Assembly (NCBI GenBank): GCA_037349315.1
Contig: JBAIAC010000007.1
Span: 48,757,001 to 48,821,000, forward strand
Reading direction: 5' to 3'
DNA from: Chelydra serpentina
Taxonomy: Eukaryota > Chordata > Testudines > Chelydridae
DNA: 64,000 bases
The position numbers were made by a program, and so were the translations under genes. The notes under the pieces were generated by a model. It saw nothing but the letters and a program-made list of their open reading frames with translations, was not told where the DNA came from and made no database searches. Positions 55,066 through 64,000 of the stretch are shown piece after piece; position 1 is the stretch's first letter, and each line of letters opens with the position of its first letter.

Positions 55066-55514
55066 GAATTTTCAGATCCATAAATGTATAGTGCTTTTAT
55101 GTTAAACCTTACAATATTAAGAAAATATCCTTAGTAAATTGCACTGAGAAATGAAGTCACGAACACTCACTCACAGCTGCTCGCTTCTCTTGCAAATTCC
55201 TGAAAGCTCCTCAGACTAACTTCCCTCTTCCAGCTGCCAGTTCCCTCGTGATACTCCCTGAAAAAGTCATCATCTGACCCACCTCCTGGCTGACAGTTCC
55301 TTCATTCCTTCCTGTACAGTGAAGCAGTGTTCTGCATAGCCCAGCTGAAAGGTGGAGTAATATGAAAATTCCTACCTTCTTTGTAATGTGTATTTATAAG
55401 GCAGTCTTGTTGGGTCCTAGTAACACGAGACAATGAACTCATTTCAATTTGATGAGGGCTTTTAGAGAACCACTTTTTTGGGTAAACTGAAGGAGTAAGC
55501 TAACTAGCAATAAC

Positions 55515-55625
55515 CTTAACACTCACCTGAGAAGAGAAGACCTGGGTTCAGATCCCTGAACCACATCACACACAGTGGGATTTTAACCCAGGTCCTTGGT
55601 GAATGCTCTAAACACTGGGCTTACG
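55515..55625 (-). mobile_element. tRNA-derived SINE, antisense
   Basis: Read on the minus strand it gives CAGTGTTTAGAGCATTCACC, then CCTGGGTTAAAATCCC, the A-box-like and B-box-like parts of a tRNA-derived SINE head, followed by a body ending near GTGAGTGTTAAGG. This is typical of reptile tRNA SINEs. Confidence 0.6.
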
Positions 55626-56109
55626 TTGTGGGGAGCACCACCCTCCATGTTTGTTTTTGTTGTTTTTTGCAAGAAAGGCCTTAGACACATAACTCCAAGT
55701 AAAAGTCATGGCTGTGAATCCCAAGAAGATTGAGGCATGTCCCTCTGGCTCATATTTGTACAACACCCCTCTTAGCATTTCTCACTGGCTAGCTTAGATG
55801 GCTCCTCACTCAGCTTGCTGGCTTTTGTGGATCGCATTCTTAGGTACCTATGTGACTCCAGAACCTCTCAGTGCTAACTGGCAAACTCAGTGCTAACTTG
55901 TCCTGTAATAGCAACTCCTATCAGCCCTGACACACTCACCACAGCTAACACATTGTTGTCACAATATTTATCTCTAAAGAAGGTCGCGTGAAATATTAAA
56001 TGAAAGCTTACATCATACTGGTCATCATAAGCATTGCAAGATGCATGTATGGGTGTTCTTCAAGAAGCTGTATGTATGTACTAAAAATATGTTTAAAACT
56101 AGGTAACCA
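55626..56109. other. Noncoding stretch
   Basis: I see nothing I can support here. Confidence 0.45.
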
Positions 56110-57000
56110 GGCTGGGTTGATTAAATAGGTTTTCCCAGACAAAGGAATGTTGATGTACCTGTCTGCCTAGATCTCTGATATAAATTAACCAAGATAAGCC
56201 AAATACTATGGTAGGGCATTTACATCTTAGGTTAACAGGAAGATAAGAAAGCTGCATGGTGTTAGCTCACCAGAGAACAAGCAGAAGAAGAGAAGAACTT
56301 TATCCGGGGGTATGCTTCAAAAGGATTCATTTCAAAGATCAGCTGAACTATAAGGAGGAGGAAAAATAATGCCTTTGTTAGCCATCACTGAGGGAGCAAA
56401 AAGGGCAGTGCTTTTTGCATCCATGAAAGCTGGATCCTGGCTCTGGGGGCTGGTGATGCTCAGAGGTGCTTTAGGTGAGAAGCTTATCTTAGGCAAAGAT
56501 TTTAGCCATCTAAAGTTATATTTAGTTTCTTAGAAGTGTGTTATATTTCTGTTTTATTTGTAACCATATCTGGTTCCATTATCCTTGCTTCATATCATTT
56601 AAATCTCTATCTTTGCTAGTCAACTTTTCCTTGTTTTAGCTTAAGTACATCACAGTACTGTAATATTAAGCAATGTGTGAATTCTTAATTGAATCAAACA
56701 AGCTGGTGTGCACACGCTCTCTTTGGAAATGGCGAACTTGGGAATTTCTGCACGTATTCAGTGACAAAGGCTGGATTCTCCAGGGGTTCTTGGGAACTGG
56801 GGTGCACCCAGTGTCACCTACATGGCAAAGTAAAGATTGGCAGAGCCTAGGAGGAGATTGTTTGGGTAGCTATCAGACTGTGAGCGTCAGGGAATTGACT
56901 GGTTTACCAACAAGTCTCTCTTTTGCTAAGGCAGAGGAGTAACAAGGGGACTTGTAGTTCTGGGTGTCCCGAGAAAGTGTCGCAACCTGACTTTCTCCAT
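56110..57000 (+). mobile_element. Possible decayed LTR-retroelement segment
   Basis: The order of segments (TCTGATATAAATTAACC near 56173, a T-rich TTTATTTGTAACCATATCTG, AATTGAATCAAACAAGCTGG near 56688) resembles the promoter-to-U5 part of a reptile ERV LTR. I could not find LTR ends, a second LTR or a target duplication, so this is tentative. Confidence 0.3.
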
Positions 57001-57130
57001 GCATTCTATAGGGAGCCTGGGCACCTCGCTCAGAGCTGTGGATTCCAGAGTACCTATACATTAGGTCTTCCAATGCTGAGTCAAGTCCCTTTGTGGAACT
57101 ACCTCTAAGAATCTGTGGTTGGGCAGCTCC

Positions 57131-58196
57131 CTGACCCAGTCAAGAAGGAATTAAACAGCTCTTCTGGGTCCAATCAGCCCCAATCTGCTGCACCTGTAAA
57201 TCTTGTTAATCCTGGAGAAGGGTGGGTTCTTAAAAGGGAGGATCCCAGCTCAGGTTGGGTAGCATTCAGGAGCAAACAGAGCTCCTGGGTCCCAGGGAAC
57301 AGGGGCTGTCTACTGGGGAAACTGTCTGAGGGCACCAGCCACCTGAGGCCTCTTATGAAATAGAAGGTCCAACTTTTCTTTTTGGAAACCTGGGACTCAG
57401 TCTTCGTTATTTGGACATACAAGAGATAAAGAGCCTAGACTCTTCTCCCAGGGGCTATTGGCCTTTACCCTGTGTGAGACCATGGGCCATGGAAGTATTT
57501 TGCCTTTTTCTTTTGGATTACTTTAACAGCACTGGAAGGGGACAGACTTGCTAAGAAGTACATACCCCAAGTCTGGAACCCAGGTGACAGTGACACCACC
57601 ATCCAGAGAAGGAGGTCCAGGAAGAGGAAGGTGCTCTCTTCACCCCTGTCAAGAAAGGGTAAAGAGCTTCCCCGGGCCCAATCCGTTCCAACCCACTACA
57701 TCCGCAGAGTGTGTTAATCCTGGAGAACAGTGGGTGCTTAAAAGGGAGGGTCCCTGCTCAGACTGGCTATTATTCAGGAGCAAACAGAGCTAGTGCATAA
57801 AGCTGCTGGGTTCCAGGAAACAGGGGCTGTCTATTGGGGAAACTGCTTGAGAGCACCAGCTGCCTGGGCCTTTTGAGGAAATAGAGGGACCAGCTTTTCC
57901 CTATTTTTCAGAGTCCTGGGACACAGCCTTGGTCGTTTGGACATACAGAGCCCAGACCTTCTGGCCTACACCTTGCGTGACACCACGGGGACCCAGTCCT
58001 TTTTGTGGCCTAGAGAGGTATTTTTCTTTTGGACTATTTTAAACTCCCACCCCCAGGAAGGGGACAAACTCCCTAAAAGGTACAGACAGACAGAGGGGTG
58101 TATCCCAATCTGGAACCCAGACAACAGAGATGTCACCATCCAGGGAAGGAGGTCCAAGACAAGAAAGGTGCTCCCTTTCATTCCCAGGAGGCACCA
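57131..58196 (+). repeat. Diverged tandem duplication, about 0.51 and 0.56 kb
   Basis: Copy 1 (57131-57637) and copy 2 (57638-58196) share GTTAATCCTGGAGAA, TTAAAAGGGAGG, AACAGGGGCTGTCTA, TTTGGACATACA, GAACCCAG and CCATCCAG in the same order. The offset grows from 509 to 537 bp because of small indels. I do not recognise the unit. It may be part of an old retroelement. Confidence 0.8.
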
Positions 58197-58604
58197 GAGA
58201 GGTACAACCAAACACAATGCCTACTTTTTAAAATGGGACTTAGCCCCTCACTCACTTAGGCACCTATGAAAAAGTTACCCTTAATTACATTTTAAAAAGA
58301 TAAAAGGAAGCATGAATCAAACAGCTATTACATTTAATCAAGTTACGACTAATAATCAGAAATGCTCTAAAATGTACAATTACAAAAAGGAATAAACACT
58401 GAGAAATTTCTGCAGTTTCAGAGAGAACTAACATTAGTACATATGTCTGGAAAGCACCATCGAAAAGCTACTTCTCTATTTTGAGGAAAATGGGGACAAG
58501 GCCCTATTGCAATTATTGCTAGTTTAAATAAAGAAAATGTATAGTAATTTAAGATTTTTAATTATTTACACGTAAATACATTGCCTGAGGACAAAACAAA
58601 AAGG

Positions 58605-58660
58605 TACCATAGAAACTAGATAATCATAATAGTGCCTTTGGGCCTTAAAATCTATGAATA
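58605..58660 (+). mobile_element. CR1 LINE 3' end, short and diverged
   Basis: CTAGATAATCATAATAGTGC then GGGCCTTAAAATCTATGAAT matches the terminal part of CR1 3' UTRs seen elsewhere in the window. Confidence 0.6.
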
Positions 58661-58733
58661 TATAAACTGTGGCTCTTCAGGATGATTTCCTATATGGATT
58701 CACATTCTTGGATGTTGTACACCAGATAGCTGG

Positions 58734-59157
58734 TGTCAGGATCAATGGACCTAGAACCTGGGGTTGTAGGGTCCGGGATGACTGATGCCTCCACATCACC
58801 ACTGGGGAACCAAGCAAAACAGCCTCCAACATTCCTGGAAGGCCAGGCAGCTCCGGAAGTTTCACCTGAAGAGGCCAGAACAACATCTCCCCGCAGCTGC
58901 CTGATTGGTCCATACTAACTATTTAAACCAGGAAGTTGCTCAGGGAGCTGTCTGAGCAGCAATGGAGACTCTGGCTTGCTGGTGCTACAACCCTCGTCTT
59001 TTGCCTGATCTTGCTCCTATCGCCTGCCTTTGACCCCAGCCCAGCTTAACCTTGCTACTCATCTCCTGACTCAGCTTGGTAAATAGTCTCAACTCCTGCC
59101 TTCAACCCCAGCCCAGTGGACACTACTGGGCCAGTCACCTACACCCTGGCCGTTACA
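58734..59157 (+). mobile_element. Probable gypsy-type solo LTR
   Basis: The segment starts TGTCAGGATCAATGGACC and ends CCTGGCCGTTACA, giving TG...CA ends. A CCTGATTGGTCC box and CTATTTAAACC (TATA-like) lie at about 58898-58927, in LTR promoter order. The flanks GCTGG (58729-58733) and GCTGT (59158-59162) match at 4 of 5. No internal region adjoins it, so it is a solo LTR left by recombination. Confidence 0.65.
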
Positions 59158-59343
59158 GCTGTAGCCAACTGATGTGCAAGAAGGGGTAAGCATCCATTAT
59201 GGCTAAGAATATGGGAGTCCTGTGTTATTGACAGATAGGTCAAGTTCTAAGGATGGAAGGGAAAGAGAGGGCTCCTCATATTGGCATATAAACAGGGGTT
59301 TATACCTGCTGCGCTTCACCAGCTCAAAGAATGATGGATTTAA

Positions 59344-59470
59344 AATCATAGAGTTTAAGGCCAGAAGGGACCACCATATCATCTAGTCTGACATCCTGCG
59401 TATCACAGTCTACCAACACCACCCAGCCACCTCCGTTCCAAACCCCACACTCAGAGTTAGACCAAAGTTT
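59344..59470 (-). mobile_element. CR1 LINE 3' end, antisense
   Basis: AATCATAGAGTTTAAGGCCA then GAAGGGACCACCATATCATC and CTAGTCTGACATCCTGCG is the exact antisense order of the CR1 3' end. The homology fades after about 59410. Confidence 0.7.
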
Positions 59471-60847
59471 AGTTTCCATAGGGCTCTAATACTTATACTA
59501 GTAGTGCAAATCTCATACACCACATAAGCACATAGTCATTTCCTTCTTCTACATTGTTCTGAATGTCAAGCAACAATGAATGACGTTTATCCTTTATGCC
59601 GCCATTTTCCCTATGCTCTGAAAACCATCCATTCCTATTCACAGCATGGAGAATGGTTTGTCATCATAATAGCTTACATTTATCTCTTGCCTTCTATCCA
59701 TATTAAGTGGGCTCCAAAGCTCTGCCTAATATTAAGATGTTTTAAATAGAAGACACTTTTCTAACCATCTTTATTACTGAAAAAATGTAAGCAGCGATGA
59801 GGATCTACAACGGCAACATCCTGTCACCAAATATCTTACTGCTGCAGCATGAAGCACAATGCAATGTGTAGTGTTATGTCATCACCTCGCAGAAACCACC
59901 ATTCTGATAAGATGTGACAGCTGAGCTTGCACACATTATTATGCCTTTGTGAAGTATGATGGCTTGCTGTGCATAGTGACATCCTGATAAATGCTTAATT
60001 ATCCCCTGTTTACAAACATTCACCTTCCCATTATATCTTCATTCATTCACCTCTGTTGTGCTCTATGTACAGATGTTAACTATGGAATATATGGTAACCT
60101 CCATCTCCTTCAGTTTGCATGTACTGTATATAATTGTCTGTGAAGCCTTTTGTGGGTATTTTAGATGACAGACTATACACAGAACAAATCAGATTGTACT
60201 GTTTATCTGTCTAAATTATGGCATGAACATTTGCTAACCATTAGCATACCAAGAATATGCCATTCATACTTATTGTGGCCCATAACAGCATCTGGAATGC
60301 TAAAGCAGAAATCTATTTGACAAGTAACATTTTTCAGACACAATTTTCTGTAGCTGAATATTCAGTAAACTACCCTACCATACTGCTGTGCTTTTCCTTC
60401 ATTTCACCAGTCTATATGATCCATGCTGTCCTCGTGCCCTCATTCTGAATTTCAGATATCTGCTCCTAATTAGAGGTTTTCTTGCATGAGGATGATGATT
60501 ATTTATGTAGTGCCCTAAATATACACAGGGCTAAACCAGACAAGATGCTTTCAATGCCATGAAGAGCTTATATCTTATACCTCATTCATCTACATTTTTT
60601 AAAAGAGGGAGGGGGAAGTCCTTCCTGAGGACTGCAAATAAGGCAACCTCTGAATATTACACCAGCATAGAAAGGTTTAAATGTGATTGTCCTCTTTGGA
60701 GTGGGATCAGTGAAAGCATTTCTAATACGAATTTGAGTCCTTTTGTCACATTGTACACTTTTGTCCTATGTCTTTCTATCTAGTCCTTCAGAGGAGTTTT
60801 TCAGTTGCCTTCTGGAAAAGCAGCTCTTTTTGAATAGATGTGGAGGA
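59471..60847. other. Noncoding stretch
   Basis: No gene recognised. 60490-60560 has a weak match to an old dispersed repeat (TATTTATGTAGTGCCC). Open frames are below 75 codons. Confidence 0.5.
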
Positions 60848-61655
60848 TGTGAGGGAGTTTCTAACACCTGAGCCATTCTTTTTTAGGTGACAAATCTGAG
60901 GAACTGTCCCAGATTGAGGTGTCCTTAGAGTAGGTTTTGGAACAAATTGATAAATTAAACAGAAATAAGTCACCAGATGGCATTCACCCAAGAGTTCTGA
61001 AGGAACTCAGATATGAAATTGCAGAACTCCTAAATGCGGTATGTAACCTATTGTTTAAATCAGCTTCTGTTCCTAATGACTGGAGGATAGCTAATGTGAT
61101 GCCAATTTTTTAAAAAGTCTTCAGAGGAAGTCCTGGCAATTACAGGCCAATAAGCCTAACTTCAGTAGCAGGCAAATTGGTTGAAACTATAGTAAAGAAC
61201 AAACACATAGATGAACATGATTTGTTGTGGAAGAGTCAACATAACTTTTGTAAAGAGAACTCATGACTCACCAGTCCATTAGAATTCTTTGAGGGAGTCA
61301 ACAAACAAGTGGACAAGGGTGATCCAGTGGATATAGTGTACTTGGACTTTCAGAAAGCCTTTGACAAGGTCCCTCAACAAAGGCTCTTAAACAAAGTAAG
61401 CAGTCATGGGATAAGAGGGAAGGTCCTCTTATGGATCAGTAACTGGTTAAAAGATAGGAAATAAAGGGTAGGAATAAATGGTCAGTTTTCAGAATGGAGA
61501 GGTGTCCTCCTGGCGTATATACTGTGACCAGTTCCATTCAACATATTCATAAATTATCTGGAAAAAAAGGTAAACAGTGAGTTGGGAAAGTTTGCGGATG
61601 ATACAAAATTGCTCAAGATAGTTAAGTCCAAAGCAGACTTCAAAGTATTACAAAA
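60848..61655 (+). mobile_element. CR1-type LINE fragment (RT region), decayed
   Basis: Translated pieces run in order: LEQIDKLNRNKSPDGIHPRV, GNYRPISLTSVAGKLVE, DIVYLDFQKAFDKVPQQ (first catalytic aspartate), and GKFADDTKLLKI (FADD motif near 61594-61605). At least five in-frame stops are present, for example TAG at about 60931. The fragment is cut at 61656 by the hAT element. Confidence 0.85.
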
Positions 61656-62050
61656 CAGAACTGTCAATTAATCGCAGCTAATGCACGTGATTAACTTGAA
61701 AAAATTAATCGTGATTTTAAAAATGAATCTTGATTAATCACAATTTTAGTCACACTGGTAAACAATAGAATACCAATTGAAATTTATTAAATATTGTGGA
61801 TGTCTTTTTACATTTTCATATATATTATAATCTGTGTTCTAATTGAAATCAAAGTGTATATTATTTTTATTACAAATATTTGCACTGTAAAAATGGTAAA
61901 ATAAATAGTATTTTTCAATTAACTTCAGACAACACTGTAGTGCAATCTCTTTGTCATGAAAGTGCAACTTACAATTGTATTTTTTTTTGTTACATAACTG
62001 AACTCAAAAACAAAACAATGTAAAACTTGAGAGCCTGCAAGTCCACTGTC

Positions 62051-62284
62051 CTACTTCTTGTTCAGCCAATTGCTAAGACAAACAAGTTTGTTTACATTTA
62101 CAGGGGATAATGCTGCCCTCTTCTTATTTATAATGTAACCAGAAAGAGAGAACAGGAATTTGCATGGCACTTTTATAGCTGGCATTTCAAGGTGTTTACA
62201 TGCCAGATATGCTAAAGATTCGTATGACCCTTCATGCTTTGGCCACAATTCCAGAGGACATGCTTCCATGCTGATAACACTCAT
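62051..62284 (-). pseudogene. hAT transposase C-terminal dimerisation domain, antisense
   Basis: The minus strand encodes ACPLELWPKHEGSYESLAYL, then FLFSLSGYIINKKRAALSP and NKLVCLSNWLNKK, followed by a stop. This is the hATC dimerisation segment of a ZBED-like hAT transposase, with the usual LFS..G.I...R..L order. It has no start or upstream part on its own strand: the sequence beyond 62284 is the middle of the same protein on the opposite strand. Confidence 0.82.
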
Positions 62285-62729
62285 TAAAAATAATGTGTTA
62301 ATTAAATTTGTGACTGAACTCCTTGAGGGAGAATTGTATATCCCCTGCTATGTTTTACCTGCATTCTGCCATATATTTCATGTTATAGCAGTCTCGGATG
62401 ATGACCCAGCACATGTTCATTTTAAGAACACTTTCACTGCAGATTTGACAAAACGCAAAGAAGGTATCAATGTGAGATTTCTAAAGATAGCTACAGCACT
62501 CGACCCAAGGTTTAAGAATCTGAAGTGCCTTCCAAAATCTCAGAGGGATGAGGTGTGGAGCATGCTTTCAGAAGTCTTAAAAGAGCAACATTCTGATGTG
62601 GAAATTACAGAACGCAAACCACCAAAAAAGAAAATCAACCTTCTGCTGGTGGCAAATGACTCTGATGATGAAAAGGAACATGCATCGGTCCACACTGCTT
62701 TGGATTCTTATCAAGCAATCTTTCCCTGA
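62285..62729 (+). pseudogene. hAT transposase middle region
   Basis: An open stretch on the plus strand reads FVTELLEGELYIPCYVLPAF, TADLTKRKEGINVRFLKIAT, then ALDPRFKNLKCLPKSQRDEV, which is the conserved ALDPRFK region before the hATC domain in hAT transposases. It runs into KPPKKKINLLLVANDSDDEK and ends at a stop at 62729, without the C-terminal domain. The BED finger and catalytic N-terminal half are also absent. Confidence 0.85.
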
Positions 62730-62735
62730 GATTGT

Positions 62736-64000
62736 TTCACAGAGGAGGATGGAATTTTATCTCTGCAGATTGAACAGAGGGCTTTGCCCATGAAACCAAT
62801 GGATTGTCATGCAGCTGTACATGTACCAGGAATCCCTGTCCTTCCCACTCTGGGGCAGGATGGCTCCAGTGGTGTACAAGGGGGCCATCAACAAGTCAAT
62901 GTAGCATGAGACTGAATTTATACATCAAGGAATTCCCCTTGGCACTTTTGGGGGAGCCACATCCAACCCTGTCCCTTCTTTCTCCCTGTCTACCCTTTCC
63001 CACTTTCAGATCCTCATTTTCAGAGAAGAAAATGGGGATGGTGTTGTAAAGCCAGCTGAAAATGCCTTTTGTGTGAGACAGGAGAGACGTGTGTGTGAAG
63101 GGGCCCTTCTGCATGTGCAGATGTAAGGGACACAATCTGGCCTTGAGTTCTCTTAACACGTTCCATACTCAGTGCTGTTATATTATCCTTCCTGCAAGAG
63201 CTTCCGCTCCAAAAGAGATAATTTCCATTTTTGGCAATAATGCTTGATTCACATGTGCACTAAATTGGGCTTCCTCTTTTGGGAACTGGAGGCAGCAGGA
63301 TTGTCATTCAATCTGTCAGCATGCCTTAAATGTAGCAAATAAAGCAAGGCAAGTAATGGCAGCAGTTTCTCCTTCTATAGTAGTAGCAGCAATAACAGCA
63401 GAAACTGAAAATGGAAACAACAGCAGGGCATGTTATGGTGGGAGATCTCAAGTGTGGTACCAATGTAGTTTTAACCCATGAGTGTGATAAACAAGTAGCT
63501 ATTCAAAAGTCATTAGAAATGGATGAAACATAATATATGCTCATCGGTCTCCTCCTTCCAAAGTAGTAGTATTGTCATTATTTAATTAATATGGCACAAT
63601 AGGTCATGTACTCTATTAAGGGCTTGATCCCATGGAGGATCCATGGACTGTGTTCTGGGTCCAAGAGACTGGCAAATTCATCACAGACATTGGGACCCAG
63701 CCGCTGACTCCACGAGACACCATCATGTATCTAATCAGGCTCATTCACTAAGCCCACCTGGGTGGCCTCATACTCCTATTTCATAGCTTCTCCCTACCTG
63801 ATCATCGATTGGTTCAGTTCTCAAATTATGAATATTTATGACTCCACCCACCATGACAACTTACACTCCAGCTCATGGAAAAACATTGATCTGCCCAGCA
63901 GATCCCAGCTCTTTCTTCTGGATGATTCTGTGCGCTTCAGGTAAATGGCCTTGCTCTGTCTCTCTGCATGTGTACACAGACACATGCAAGAAGACAGAGG
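62736..64000. other. Noncoding stretch to the window end
   Basis: No gene recognised. Short open frames of 60-87 codons have no domains, and I see no transposon ends. Confidence 0.5.

Larger units (their letters stand above)
61656..62735 (+). mobile_element. hAT transposon remnant with an inverted C-terminus
   Basis: The left end CAGAACTGTCAATTAATCGC is a hAT-type terminus inserted in the CR1 fragment. 61656-62284 carries the 3' end of a transposase gene on the minus strand, while 62285-62729 carries the middle of the transposase on the plus strand. The right end is missing or truncated near 62735. Such a layout can come from very long terminal inverted repeats that reach into the coding region, or from an inversion. 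Confidence 0.8.

Overview
The window looks like intergenic or intronic DNA from a reptile, most probably a turtle. This is inferred from repeat content, not from any host gene. It carries several CR1 LINEs (two tail styles, one with repeated ATTCTATG, one ending near TCTATGA), MIR-like and other tRNA-derived SINEs, RTE-like LINE fragments, Sushi/PEG10-like Ty3-gypsy debris, a PIF/Harbinger element, and many short hAT-type inverted-repeat elements. So many DNA transposons alongside CR1 argues against a bird. I found no host protein-coding exon, tRNA or rRNA gene that I can support. The real coding sequences are all transposon or retrovirus derived.

Layout. 1-7.1 kb: mostly anonymous AT-rich DNA with two inverted-repeat elements (4.44-4.70 and 4.80-5.31 kb). 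7.1-8.5 kb: two CR1 3' ends that share about 40 bp of flank, then a MIR-like SINE. 8.8-22.2 kb is a nested stack. An antisense RTE-like LINE (8815-12205) is split by a young CR1 with a 2 kb open RT frame (9061-11195). A second, decayed CR1 follows (12225-13079 and 20019-22158), split by an endogenous retrovirus (13080-20013). The provirus has a 5-bp target duplication, and its long LTRs are the same apart from a poly-C tract.

22.2-27.8 kb: quiet, with one SINE fragment and one hAT mini-element. 27841-32564: a PIF/Harbinger transposon with TAA target duplications, a broken DDE transposase, a convergent broken Myb/SANT-like gene with a recognisable intron, and an exact 80-bp minisatellite inside that intron. 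33-47 kb: a mariner-like element, an RTE-like fragment, a probable Penelope-like 3' end, hAT mini-elements with target duplications, and a 276-bp duplication pasted into a TA tract. 47-50 kb: a Harbinger-type end, a hAT mini-element and a decayed gypsy gag. 50-60 kb: palindromic elements, SINEs, a 0.5-kb tandem duplication and a gypsy solo LTR. 60.8-62.7 kb: a CR1 fragment interrupted by a hAT element whose C-terminal coding part is inverted relative to its middle part.

The most unusual object is the provirus. Its internal region is one uninterrupted frame of about 1313 codons carrying Gag-like, protease, RNase H, integrase and Env transmembrane segments. Reverse transcriptase and Env surface domains are missing, and a copied internal block lies between protease and RNase H. 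Together with the matching LTRs this suggests a recently copied, non-autonomous retrovirus lineage.
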